Source: JARIHC01 sp035546975 (GTDB lineage Bacteria > Patescibacteriota > Saccharimonadia > Saccharimonadales > UBA4665). Taken from it: a DNA stretch of 64,000 nt. The stretch's first letter is position 1; every line of letters begins with the position of its first letter. The stretch lies in NCBI GenBank assembly GCA_035546975.1, contig DASZVS010000014.1:62001-126000 (forward strand). The letters are read 5' to 3'. Below the pieces are notes generated by a model, which saw only the letters and a list, made by a program, of their open reading frames with translations, was not told the DNA's origin and did not search any database. Of the stretch, positions 8,245-16,048 are shown piece after piece. The translations under genes were made by a program, and so were the position numbers.

Positions 8245-8754
8245 TTAAGCCAACTCTACAGTGGCGCCGGCGTCTTCGAGGGCCTTTTTGGCGCTCTCAG
8301 CGTCGTCTTTCTTAGCCTTCTCAAGGACAGGCTTTGGTGCACCGTCGACGATAGCTTTGGCTTCGCCCAGACCGAGGTTGGTAATATCCTTAACGGCCTT
8401 AATAACGGCTACCTTTTGAGCGCCGGCGTCCTTCAAAATAACGTCGTATTCGCTCTTCTCTTCGGCAGCTGCGCCGCCTTCATCACCGCCAGCAGGGGCA
8501 ACGGCTACGGCTGCAGCCGGAGCAGCAGCGCTTACGCCCCAGTACTCTTCGAGGAATTTAACGAACTTGCTGATTTCGAGTGCAGACATTTTGTCCAGCT
8601 CGCCAACGAGTTTTTCAAATTCTTTAGGTACTTCGACTTTTTCGTCTTTCTTCTTTTCTGCAGGCTTCTCTGCAGCTTTAGGCTCTTCTTTAGCTTCTGC
8701 AGCCGCAGGAGCTTCCTCTTTCACTTCTTCTGGCTTTGTTGCTTCTTCTGCCAT
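8245..8754 (-). CDS. rplL: 50S ribosomal protein bL12 (L7/L12)
   Basis: 169 aa. This is the stalk protein that recruits translational GTPases. The N-terminal dimerisation domain, the Ala/Gly hinge (about 75-95) and the C-terminal domain (EYDVILKDAGAQKVAVIKAV, then GLGEAKAIVDGAPKPV) are all present. Odd: the first 40-45 residues are an added Glu/Lys/Ala/Pro-rich tail, making the protein about 45 residues longer than usual. It lies 25 nt downstream of rplJ and shares its leader. Confidence 0.97.
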   Translation of the reverse strand: MAEEATKPEEVKEEAPAAAEAKEEPKAAEKPAEKKKDEKVEVPKEFEKLVGELDKMSALEISKFVKFLEEYWGVSAAAPAAAVAVAPAGGDEGGAAAEEKSEYDVILKDAGAQKVAVIKAVKDITNLGLGEAKAIVDGAPKPVLEKAKKDDAESAKKALEDAGATVELA

Positions 8755-8779
8755 GAAATTCTCCTTTATTAAACTGTAA

Positions 8780-9310
8780 TTAACCGATATTCTCCGCCCG
8801 TGCGTTCAGGACGTTTAGTACTCCGCGGACATTCCCGGAAAGCACATTCGCAAAACCGCTGAGCGGCGCGCCAATAGTACCGACCAGCATCGCTCTGAGC
8901 TGTTCTTTGCTCGGCAAGCTGGCAAGTTGCTTAACCTCGTCGGCGGGAATAAAATTGCCTTCCGCCGTAATGGCGCCGACAAACTCAAGCGTCGGGTTTT
9001 TCTTGGCAAAAGTGTTCAGGCTTTGAGCCGGGGCAACTTCGTCTTCGCTGTTGAATGCATACAGTAGCATGCCCTCAAGCGCAGAAGTATCGGTATCCTT
9101 CAGAGTGTCGACTGACTGCAAAGCTTGCTTAACCAACCGGTTTTTAGCTACTTTGACCTTGGTGCCATTTGCTCGTGCATCACGGCGAAGGCCTTGCAAT
9201 GCCTTCACTCCCGTGCCCTCGTACTTAGCAACCACAGTCAGCTTGGAGGAACTGAGAAGTTCAGCAACCTCATCGACAACTTCTTTTTTCTGATCTTTTG
9301 TAAGTGCCAT
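8780..9310 (-). CDS. rplJ: 50S ribosomal protein uL10
   Basis: 176 aa from ATG 9310, chosen because MALTKDQK is the family's usual N-terminus and GGAG stands 8 nt upstream; the open frame runs 18 codons further with no support. L10 anchors L12 dimers to the ribosome. The C-terminal helix that binds L12 is present (GFANVLSGNVRGVLNVLNAR). The gene follows a long leader carrying the L10 autoregulatory fold and an attenuator. Confidence 0.96.
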   Translation of the reverse strand: MALTKDQKKEVVDEVAELLSSSKLTVVAKYEGTGVKALQGLRRDARANGTKVKVAKNRLVKQALQSVDTLKDTDTSALEGMLLYAFNSEDEVAPAQSLNTFAKKNPTLEFVGAITAEGNFIPADEVKQLASLPSKEQLRAMLVGTIGAPLSGFANVLSGNVRGVLNVLNARAENIG

Positions 9311-9380
9311 GTAATTTCTCCAAATTACGCTGGTTATTGAAGGTGCGCTATCGACCGAGCACATCTTGTTGTTGCCATAT

Positions 9381-9406
9381 AAAAACGCCTTTGGCTTGGA
9401 CCAAAG
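9381..9406 (-). terminator. Attenuator hairpin in rplJL leader
   Basis: CTTTGG-TCCAAG-CCAAAG followed by GCGTTTTT on the minus strand. The 5' arm is the same CTTTGG that closes the L10-leader stem with CCAAAG at 9482-9487, so the two folds exclude each other. Confidence 0.65.
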
Positions 9407-9487
9407 ACGTCATAAACGATCAAAGAGATGTTTACTACCTCGGCGACATTCTTAAGACCCTTATACAGGATCCGTCGCTGTCTTTGG
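9401..9487 (-). ncRNA. L10 leader (autoregulatory mRNA element)
   Basis: On the minus strand the leader contains CCAAAGACAGCGACGG, then CGCCGAGG, and closes with CGTCTTTGG, matching the layout of the bacterial L10 leader bound by the L10(L12)4 complex. The long-range CCAAAGAC/GTCTTTGG stem is visible. Binding of excess L10 would stabilise this fold and, through the overlapping CTTTGG, change formation of the downstream terminator. Confidence 0.7.
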
Positions 9488-9500
9488 CAACGTACGGTAA

Positions 9501-9529
9501 ATTGTAACAAAATCATCTGTTATTAGCAA
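9501..9529 (-). promoter_or_regulatory. rplJL promoter
   Basis: TTGCTA (-35, 9524-9529), a 17-nt spacer and TACAAT (-10, 9501-9506) on the minus strand. It predicts a start near 9494 and a leader of about 185 nt that includes the L10 element. Confidence 0.6.
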
Positions 9530-9549
9530 GTATTTTGAACCGGGACGCC

Positions 9550-9579
9550 TTGACAACTCATAGTATGTTGGGCTATATT
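9550..9579 (+). promoter_or_regulatory. Promoter of structured RNA
   Basis: Perfect TTGACA (9550-9555), an 18-nt spacer and TATATT (9574-9579) on the plus strand. It is divergent from the rplJ promoter 20 nt away. Transcription should start near 9586. Confidence 0.7.
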
Positions 9580-9583
9580 GTCT

Positions 9584-9738
9584 GGCGTTGTGAAGACATG
9601 GAACCAAGGAGTTAAGCACGCTTCGCTCGTTCGCCAGAACGCGCTCATTGTGATTGCTTAGGTAACTCCTGGAGCCGCGACTTTACGACTACAAATAATC
9701 GAAAGACGGCTCCACGACAGAGGGAGCCTTTTTTATTT
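9584..9738 (+). ncRNA. Structured RNA of unknown family (about 150 nt), possible leader
   Basis: Between a strong promoter and a terminator lies a non-coding stretch with a long interrupted stem: CCA (9604-9606), GGAGT (9608-9612) and TAAGCA (9613-9618) pair with TGCTTA (9655-9660), ACTCC (9665-9669) and TGG (9670-9672). GGAGCC at 9671-9676 could also pair with GGCTCC at 9708-9713, the 5' arm of the terminator, giving an antiterminator. I do not see 5S, SRP, tmRNA or 6S signatures. It may be a free small RNA or the leader of the gene at 9743. Confidence 0.55.
9708..9738 (+). terminator. Rho-independent terminator
   Basis: GGCTCC, an 8-9-nt loop and GGAGCC (9723-9728) are followed by TTTTTTATTTT. 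The U-tract ends only about 5 nt before the ATG of the next gene. Confidence 0.8.
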
Positions 9739-9742
9739 TCAT

Positions 9743-10714
9743 ATGAATGGACAACGAACCACGGAGCAGCTAGATCACGTCGTGGCAGAAGTACGGCAAG
9801 GTCTAACCTTCGACCCAGAGTTTGGGATTGACGAGCATCCTAGCCTCGGTAATTGTTACGAGTTTGGGATGCGAACACATAGAGCAATGGCAAGCAGAGC
9901 GCCGGATTCAAACCACTACGTGGGGTTCGCTCATGACCACCTTTTTAATACTGGAGCACTCACGCACTCAGGCATATACTTCTTGAGCAGTGACTTGCCT
10001 GGTATTACTGCCAGCGAAGATGATACGCCTGATCTACGATACTTATTCGATGATAATCTTTGTGACGCCGTTCGAAACGGCAATATCTCGGGAATTTTAG
10101 CGGGAACAGTCCATCTGCGCTTGGTTGAACAGGCTATGCCTGGTGAGCGAATCGACCGCGCAGTAAAAGCTACGGAACGCACCTGGTATACCGACATATG
10201 GCTGCGCTCTACGCCGAGCGTCGCCGTCATGGAAGCCGACTACGCGCGCGACGCCCTAATAAACTATAACGAGTTCAGGCGGGGCATCCACTATTCAGAA
10301 TTTGAGCAGATAAGAGCCAGCTTGGAGCAATTGCGTGTCAGAACGCCGCAGTACGAGACCAGGCCGCATTACAACACCGAACTTCGGGATTTCCCGCGCG
10401 TTGTGCGCTACTTTGCCCGCCAGGCGGTGGCAGGCAAACTGGGCGTGTCAGTACGCGACCTCGAAAGGCTCATACGGTCTTACGAGGAAATTTTACCCGA
10501 GACCAACGCTTCGGCAAATGTTGTGTTTGGCGATTGCTACAGAGACGCTGGCAAGACTTTCGGCAGCAAAAGAACGGTTGAAGAGGCTTTGAAACGCTAC
10601 AAAACAGCGGGCTTTTACGCGCGTATGCGCCGCGGCGGCCGCAATAAACTAATCGAGAGTAAGCTCGATAAACTTAAACCTTTATTACAGACTGGGGATC
10701 CGGTTAAGTTTTAG
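9743..10714 (+). CDS. Hypothetical protein
   Basis: 323 aa, soluble, no family recognised. The N-terminal half has GNCYEFGMRTHRAM and HYVGFAHDHLF, a Cys followed by His residues that might be catalytic. The C-terminal half is rich in Arg/Lys helices (FARQAVAGKLGVSVRDLERL, then a basic stretch near 290-310) that could bind nucleic acid. There is no SD; the ATG follows directly on a terminator U-tract, so expression may depend on readthrough of the upstream RNA. It converges on the thyX fusion gene, with the two 3' ends overlapping by 4 nt. Confidence 0.7.
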   Translation: MNGQRTTEQLDHVVAEVRQGLTFDPEFGIDEHPSLGNCYEFGMRTHRAMASRAPDSNHYVGFAHDHLFNTGALTHSGIYFLSSDLPGITASEDDTPDLRYLFDDNLCDAVRNGNISGILAGTVHLRLVEQAMPGERIDRAVKATERTWYTDIWLRSTPSVAVMEADYARDALINYNEFRRGIHYSEFEQIRASLEQLRVRTPQYETRPHYNTELRDFPRVVRYFARQAVAGKLGVSVRDLERLIRSYEEILPETNASANVVFGDCYRDAGKTFGSKRTVEEALKRYKTAGFYARMRRGGRNKLIESKLDKLKPLLQTGDPVKF

Positions 10715-13086
10715 GTTTTCTTGCTCGGTTTTTGCTTCTTATCGAGTTTTTCGAGCTTCGTCTGCGTGTAGCGCTCGGCTGCCAGACGGGTTAGCTCGGG
10801 GTCTTCAGCGGTATTGACGAATTTCATGGCTTCGGCCAGAAGCGGATGAACCTCGGCGAGTTTCTGATGCATTTGCATGACAAGCTTGCGATAGCCCGGG
10901 TGTCCTTGCGGGCTGGTGCGAAGCTCGTGCAAATGGAACGCCTCGCGCGCGTTGTAGGTAACCTTCCAGCGCATTTTATGGCCAAGCAGCGTGGCATACT
11001 GGGCCTCATTCGGATAATTGTGCTCCTGCAAAAGGCTGTACAACTTAAGGCTGAGCTCAAAACATCTCTCAAAATTGTCCGTCTGGCCGGCTTCTTCGAT
11101 AAGTTCGGGAACTTCATAGCCATAGCGGGGTGTTAATTGCTGCCAAGCCATGTCGTCTACCATCCGGTGGCGGTGCAAATCCCGGAAGATGCCGTAATCA
11201 CAAATAATATCCCAACTATAGTGGGCTTTCTCAAGCGCGCGGCCCGGACGGTGCCGGCGGTTGAAACGCTCGCCCATGTACGCATTAAATACGTCGAGTT
11301 TGTCCTGATACGGCCAGGAGTTAACTTCATCTTCTATTTCATCCAGCGAAAGATGGCTTGTTTCATATATCATTTCCTTAAGGAGTAACATTTCATTTTT
11401 GGGCCAGTAATCAACGAGTTTAACTGGCTCATCATAGTCTTCGCTGACCGTCTTTTTCAGTTTAGATTTCGTGACTTCCTTAAAGTTCTCTTTAGTAAAA
11501 GCCCGGTAGCCCATAGCGGCGATGCCGCGGTCATCTACATCGACGCGCTCCAAGAACGATTTTAAGACTTTGCGCGCCTCGACCAGAATTTGCCTGCCAA
11601 CAGCGTCGGCTTCCGGTAAATCATCAGTCAAAAGATGCATGATAATACTCTCTATTGCCTGCCCTGAAGCATAAATACCTACCGTGGACTTAGTTGCAAC
11701 CGGAAGTACTGGGCGGGCAGCATCACAAGCCTGGGCTCTGGTGGCGCCTTTCCACGCCCCATCCTGTTCCGCTTCTGGCACGGACGAATGTTCACGCACA
11801 TACTTGGTAACTTCGCGAACCATTTTGGAGTAGATAGTGAAAATTTCATCCATGATGGCGCAATACTGTTCCTTAACGCCGCTTTCGAGATACTCCGGTA
11901 CGAAATAACGGTATTTGCCGTCTTTGTCTTTTTGGTCGAAGTAGATGTAGCGGGTAGACTGCTCAAGATAGGAAGCCAAACGCCCCCATTCTAACTTTTT
12001 CGTAAGCAAGTTAGAGGCATTCTCCACGACAATATGCAGACCCGCTAGTTGCTGGACTGAATCATCGCCGTAAGCCGTAATGACACGCTGTAAGAGTTTT
12101 TCGTCTTTATCTACCTTATTAGCGAATTCGTCCAAGATGGTGATACGCATATCGTCGCCACGCCGGCTCAAACGCGCCATGGCGGCTGCAATAGTCACGG
12201 CGCTCAGCTTTTCCGTAAAAGCATATACGTTTCCTTCAGGATTGGTTACCGCACCGTCTAAATATTTCTTGCCGGCTTCCGTAACGTGGAAGACACCGTT
12301 TTCGTCTTTTTCGATAAGTGGCAAGTTCTCTTCCTCATCCGATAATGATTCTGGCGTATTGCTACGAGCTGGCAGTTTGCTACGAGCTGGCAGTGCCTTG
12401 TCCTTTATGACTTCTTTAACGGATGCAGGCGGCGCAGCTAGGCTGGCCTTAGACTCTTTGCGAATAGAAAGCTCTCTTGTTACTAGTTGCCAGATTTCGT
12501 CAGCTAGCGTGGATTCGTCCTGGGTGGCAAACACTACTGGCATATTCCGCTGTTTAGCTTCCCATAGATAGCCGGCGCGTACTCGCTCCAAAAAAGCGCT
12601 GTCGAGATTATCAAAACGCTCGCCGCTCCGCCGGGAACCAAGCCGTTCGCGAAGCACCGCAACCGGCGCATCGAGCACAATACAGAGATCCGGCTCGACC
12701 CCGGCAACGGCGAACCGGATGATGCCATTAATCGTATCGTAATCTGGCACGTCGCCTCGGCCGTAGTACTGGATAGCAAGCGTGGTGAGATAATTTCGGT
12801 CTACTAGGCAAATCACTCCGTGCTCGACACTGTTTTTGATAACTTGGAGACTCTGGGAACGGGCCGCATTATACAGTAAGACTTCTGTTCTCGTGTTCAT
12901 AGGATAATGGGGGTCTTGCGTAAGCTGGCGTATGGCGCGGGCCGTGAGATCGCTCTGGCTATCGGGTTCGCGGAGCGTTCGCACCGGCAAGCCTGCCGCC
13001 CGCAGTCGGCGCGCCAACTCTTCAATTTGAGTTGTTTTGCCAACGCCTTCCGCACCTTCGATAACTATGTACTTTCCCCTAGTCAT
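10711..13086 (-). CDS. Thymidylate kinase fused to duplicated ThyX-like thymidylate synthase
   Basis: 791 aa. Residues 1-205 are a thymidylate kinase: P-loop GAEGVGKTTQ (11-20), DR at 96-97 and a LID RRSGERFDN (152-160). After a Ser/Ala/Lys linker (about 205-255), residues about 285-760 hold two ThyX-like halves. The first carries W367-G-R369-L-A-S372-Y-L-E375-Q-S377-T-R379-Y380 and the second RHR (639-641) ... QQLTPRY (649-655), so the canonical RHRxxSxNExSxRY motif is split between copies. ThyX makes dTMP from dUMP with methylenetetrahydrofolate, FAD and NADPH; Tmk makes dTDP. The fusion would channel both steps. It starts inside the dcd stop (8-nt overlap). Confidence 0.85.
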   Translation of the reverse strand: MTRGKYIVIEGAEGVGKTTQIEELARRLRAAGLPVRTLREPDSQSDLTARAIRQLTQDPHYPMNTRTEVLLYNAARSQSLQVIKNSVEHGVICLVDRNYLTTLAIQYYGRGDVPDYDTINGIIRFAVAGVEPDLCIVLDAPVAVLRERLGSRRSGERFDNLDSAFLERVRAGYLWEAKQRNMPVVFATQDESTLADEIWQLVTRELSIRKESKASLAAPPASVKEVIKDKALPARSKLPARSNTPESLSDEEENLPLIEKDENGVFHVTEAGKKYLDGAVTNPEGNVYAFTEKLSAVTIAAAMARLSRRGDDMRITILDEFANKVDKDEKLLQRVITAYGDDSVQQLAGLHIVVENASNLLTKKLEWGRLASYLEQSTRYIYFDQKDKDGKYRYFVPEYLESGVKEQYCAIMDEIFTIYSKMVREVTKYVREHSSVPEAEQDGAWKGATRAQACDAARPVLPVATKSTVGIYASGQAIESIIMHLLTDDLPEADAVGRQILVEARKVLKSFLERVDVDDRGIAAMGYRAFTKENFKEVTKSKLKKTVSEDYDEPVKLVDYWPKNEMLLLKEMIYETSHLSLDEIEDEVNSWPYQDKLDVFNAYMGERFNRRHRPGRALEKAHYSWDIICDYGIFRDLHRHRMVDDMAWQQLTPRYGYEVPELIEEAGQTDNFERCFELSLKLYSLLQEHNYPNEAQYATLLGHKMRWKVTYNAREAFHLHELRTSPQGHPGYRKLVMQMHQKLAEVHPLLAEAMKFVNTAEDPELTRLAAERYTQTKLEKLDKKQKPSKKT

Positions 13087-13792
13087 AAGAAAGCCCTTCG
13101 ATTTTGCTCGGCAATGAGCGCGTATCCTGGTATGCCTTAGGCAACATTAAGTCGGGCGACCATGTTTTGATAATGGTTTCCAAGTCCGTACCCTGCTGGT
13201 ATTTTCCGCTGAAACCCTGGTCGCGTCCCTTACCGTAATCACCCTCCACCTCGCCCGTCTCATGAAAAATGATTTGGGCTGTGCGCTCGCCGACGGGCAG
13301 CAATACGGTCTCGCGCTCATTCAGGTTATAGATTTCGAGTGTAAGCCGGTTAATGTATCCCGGGTCAATCCAGCCGGCATCGAAACAGACGGCAATGCCG
13401 TTCCGGCCCCAGCTGGAACGCGAACGGACTTCGCAAGCACCAGGCGGTCGGATACCGAAAAACTCGTGCGTATGGGCCAGAATACGCTCGCGCGGCTTCA
13501 AACTGATGACCGGGTGGTCAAGCGGGATATTATTGAACGGTTTAAACCCATTCAAGGCGCACCATTCGCCGTGCGGTAAGGCCTTATGCGGGCCGTCAAA
13601 ATAACGCTCCACGTCTTCGCGGTCAAACGGATTATAAATAGTCCGCTCATTCATTTTTTCTATGCGGTAATAGTAGAATCCTAAGGTCACATCGAGACTG
13701 GCGTGGGCGACGTGTTTCGGATTAAACGGATGGCAAACGATGTGATTTTCGTCAATAGCCTGCCGGATTTGTATGTTACTGTAAACCCCCAA
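13079..13792 (-). CDS. dcd: dCTP deaminase family protein (possibly bifunctional with dUTPase)
   Basis: 237 aa from TTG 13792, chosen because GGAGG stands 5 nt upstream; the open frame reaches TTG 13804 but that codon overlaps the SD. The trimeric dUTPase/dCTP-deaminase fold is shown by EVRSRSSWGRNGIAV, FDAGWIDPGYINRLTLEIYN and the C-terminal GKYQQG. Such enzymes convert dCTP to dUTP or, in bifunctional forms, directly to dUMP. Placed next to Tmk-ThyX, it would supply dUMP for dTMP synthesis. The P-loop kinase upstream completes a deoxynucleotide module. Confidence 0.88.
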   Translation of the reverse strand: MGVYSNIQIRQAIDENHIVCHPFNPKHVAHASLDVTLGFYYYRIEKMNERTIYNPFDREDVERYFDGPHKALPHGEWCALNGFKPFNNIPLDHPVISLKPRERILAHTHEFFGIRPPGACEVRSRSSWGRNGIAVCFDAGWIDPGYINRLTLEIYNLNERETVLLPVGERTAQIIFHETGEVEGDYGKGRDQGFSGKYQQGTDLETIIKTWSPDLMLPKAYQDTRSLPSKIEGLSYD

Positions 13793-13900
13793 ATTGTCCT
13801 CCAAGGTATTTGTCTTAATTGTAGTCTAGCCGAGGTTAATAAGGCAAGTAGAATAATAATGTGATTTTTACGCAAAAAGGTGTCTAAAACCTGCTTACGC

Positions 13901-14653
13901 TTATTTTATCGTTGAGGCACGGTATTCTTTTTGCAATACACTCTTGAGAATATCTTGCATAAGCACAGGTGCCAATTTTTGCAGCTCTTCTAAAGTTCCA
14001 TCGTTATAAACCACCGCATCAGTTTTTACGCCGCTTCGTTCGCGCTCGGTCGGGTCATCTGTATCTCTCGATTCCAAGTCAGGGCGAATAATTCCTAGGA
14101 CTATGCCGCCAGCCTGCGTGATGCACGCGGCATCTGCAGGAAACCGGACACCGCCGATGATAGCCACTTCAATGTCTTTTTGCTGCTGAATCCGGCGCAC
14201 AATTTCGCCGTACCATATATCTCCGCCGCATGTTGCCGCCAAATATCCGCCGAGCCATTGGAGTAACGGTCGGAAGAGCTCCTTGTTCTGAGCGGTAATG
14301 GCTACCTTTTGCAGTTCTGGACGGCTTTGCATCAGCGCATGATACTGCAGCAGTTTTGCGTAGCGTTTGGGTTCGGTATTAAAATCGGCCTCGGATAGAT
14401 GCAATTGTTCAAGCGTGGTGGATTTATGGCAAACGGCTGACAGTATCTGGGGAAGCGGCTTCAACCACAATGTGATGGCACCTATATTGTCAGGGCTCGG
14501 GGACCCCTGCATGCCTGCACGAAGCGCTGTAGCAACTTCTGCTATCAATTGCCAGCTTTCCCAGTGTTCAGAACGGTATGGCAAGGCAGCAAGGTAGTCG
14601 GCAAGCGTCGTTTTGCCGCTGCCTATACCTCCACTCAAACCCACAATCACCAT
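13901..14653 (-). CDS. P-loop deoxynucleoside monophosphate kinase-like protein
   Basis: 250 aa. Walker A GGIGSGKTTLA lies at residues 8-18. The C-terminal half has VAIIGGVRFPADA, then GGIVLGIIRPDLESRD and YNDGTLEELQ, the order seen in phage-type dNMP kinases (a DVRF-like motif, a Gly-Gly strand with Arg, then NDGTLEEL). A dephospho-CoA kinase is a less likely alternative because its usual motifs are missing. It would phosphorylate dNMPs and fits the neighbouring dcd and Tmk-ThyX genes. About 108 nt separate it from dcd. Confidence 0.65.
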   Translation of the reverse strand: MVIVGLSGGIGSGKTTLADYLAALPYRSEHWESWQLIAEVATALRAGMQGSPSPDNIGAITLWLKPLPQILSAVCHKSTTLEQLHLSEADFNTEPKRYAKLLQYHALMQSRPELQKVAITAQNKELFRPLLQWLGGYLAATCGGDIWYGEIVRRIQQQKDIEVAIIGGVRFPADAACITQAGGIVLGIIRPDLESRDTDDPTERERSGVKTDAVVYNDGTLEELQKLAPVLMQDILKSVLQKEYRASTIK

Positions 14654-14692
14654 GCAACACAGTATGCCACAAGCGGCATAAATGAAGCGAAC

Positions 14693-15733
14693 CTACAAGC
14701 TATTTGCGTCAACTGTGATTGACGGCCCCATGCTTGTAGTCACATGAATAGCCTTCACGTATGTACCTTTTACGCCTTGGGGTTTATTAGCCCGGATGCT
14801 CGCCATAAGTGCTTGGATATTATCTTGCAGTTTTGCTTCGTCAAAGCTTACTTTGCCAACACCGACATGAATGATGCCTGTGCTGTCGACGCGATATTCA
14901 ACCCGGCCGGCTTTTGCTTCTGCGACCGCCCGATTGACATCGGTAGTAACAGTGCCGCTTTTTGGATTCGGCATAAGGCCACGAGGACCAAGCGTACGGG
15001 CATACTTGCCAAGTTTCGGCATAAGATTCGGCGTAGCAATCAAGATATCGAAGTTAATGCTTCCTTTATCGAGTTCTGCCAATAAGTCATCTGCCCCGGC
15101 AATATCTGCTCCGGCGCTTTTTGCGCCTGCAGCATCTTCGGTGAGTACGGCTACGCGCACAGCTTTACCGGTACCGGCGGGCAGTACAAGCGTATCGCGG
15201 ATATTCTGGTCTGCCTGGCGTGGATCAACGCCAAGATTCACGTGCACTTCTACGGTCGCATCGAATTTAACATGGCTGGATTTCTTAGCCAATCCTACTG
15301 CCTCTTCGAGCGAATAGGCTTTGTCCTTTTCTATTTGCTCTGCACTCTTACGGTAGCCTTTGGCGCGGCGTTCCAAGCGTGAACGAGCCGGCTTAACTGC
15401 CGGCCGTTTGGGCGCTTCAGTGCTTTCACCGGTAGTTTTACGCTCCTGTTTGGCCTGTTGTTCAGCGGCTTCCCGCAGAGCTTTACCACTGCGCTTGCCG
15501 GCCTTTGCCACTCCTTCAGAGGGTTCAACGGAGCGCTTATCTTCGATAACTTCCTGTTCCTGTTCGGCGGCGTCAACGGCAGCCTCCGTCACATCACTCT
15601 CTGGAGTTTCTGGTTTTTCAACCGGTTGGTTCTCTGAAAGTAATGCCTGCAGATCCGCAATCTTAGCCTTCGCGTCAAACTCAACGCCAAGGCCCTTCAG
15701 CTCATCCTGTAGTTCCTTCTTAGTTTTTGCCAT
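14693..15733 (-). CDS. rplA: 50S ribosomal protein uL1 with N-terminal extension
   Basis: 346 aa against about 230 usual. The L1 body begins near residue 115 (YSLEEAVGLAKKSSHVKFDA) and carries GTGKAVRVAVL and MPNPKSGTVT. The first 35 residues look like a helix-extended loop-helix (SAP/HeH-type) module (KKELQDELKGLGVEFDAKAK), followed by about 80 charged low-complexity residues. L1 binds 23S rRNA at the E-site stalk and represses its own operon. AAAGGAG lies 6 nt before ATG 15733 and directly abuts an L1-binding-site mimic, so autogenous translational control is expected. Confidence 0.96.
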   Translation of the reverse strand: MAKTKKELQDELKGLGVEFDAKAKIADLQALLSENQPVEKPETPESDVTEAAVDAAEQEQEVIEDKRSVEPSEGVAKAGKRSGKALREAAEQQAKQERKTTGESTEAPKRPAVKPARSRLERRAKGYRKSAEQIEKDKAYSLEEAVGLAKKSSHVKFDATVEVHVNLGVDPRQADQNIRDTLVLPAGTGKAVRVAVLTEDAAGAKSAGADIAGADDLLAELDKGSINFDILIATPNLMPKLGKYARTLGPRGLMPNPKSGTVTTDVNRAVAEAKAGRVEYRVDSTGIIHVGVGKVSFDEAKLQDNIQALMASIRANKPQGVKGTYVKAIHVTTSMGPSITVDANSL

Positions 15734-15747
15734 AATTTACTCCTTTC

Positions 15748-15780
15748 GTGGTGCTAGCGGCTGGTCTTCAAGCCTCCCAC
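15748..15780 (-). promoter_or_regulatory. L1 operator (rRNA mimic) before rplA
   Basis: On the minus strand GTGG-GA-GGCTTGAAGACCAGCC-GCTAGCA-CCAC: outer stem GTGG/CCAC, an asymmetric loop with GA, and inner stem GGCT/AGCC. It mimics the L1-binding region of 23S rRNA (GGUGGGAGGCUUUGAAG ... ACCACC). One base separates it from the AAAGGAG SD, so L1 binding would block translation. Confidence 0.75.
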
Positions 15781-15788
15781 AAACTTAT

Positions 15789-16031
15789 TTAATTGCCTGG
15801 TGCTGGAAATGCGCCTCTTATGGACTCCATATACCCGTCACGCTCGCTAGGTGGCAGACGGAAGGCTACGCGTGCTGCGTGCCGTTCAATGTCTTGCCTA
15901 TTAGCGATTTCTGGCTCTGCGGCCAGCTCCATAATATCGGCACTACCGGGAAGCATGATGTGTCCGGCAGGATAAGTGTTCGCCGGCTCCGGGCGGGCAA
16001 AATCGCCGCTCTGGTCGTTCTTTATACTCAT
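15789..16031 (-). CDS. Small hypothetical protein in rplK-rplA operon
   Basis: 80 aa, soluble, slightly acidic, no family recognised. It has a perfect AAAGGAG SD 9-10 nt before ATG 16031, and an L1 operator sits directly upstream of that SD. The gene is therefore probably translated and controlled together with rplA, which suggests a ribosome-linked role. This is inference from context only. Confidence 0.65.
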   Translation of the reverse strand: MSIKNDQSGDFARPEPANTYPAGHIMLPGSADIMELAAEPEIANRQDIERHAARVAFRLPPSERDGYMESIRGAFPAPGN

Positions 16032-16048
16032 AACTTATTGCTCCTTTC

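Noticed and set aside
9584..9738. 6S, SRP or 5S RNA identity for the structured RNA
   Set aside because: No GGAAG/GNAR core of SRP RNA, no 5S-type sequence, and no central bubble with long closing stem as in 6S RNA.
12361..12400. Short tandem repeat in the Tmk-ThyX linker as a mobile insertion
   Set aside because: Two adjacent copies of an Ala-Arg-Ser-rich unit are seen, but it stays in frame inside a disordered linker and is too short to be more than local slippage.
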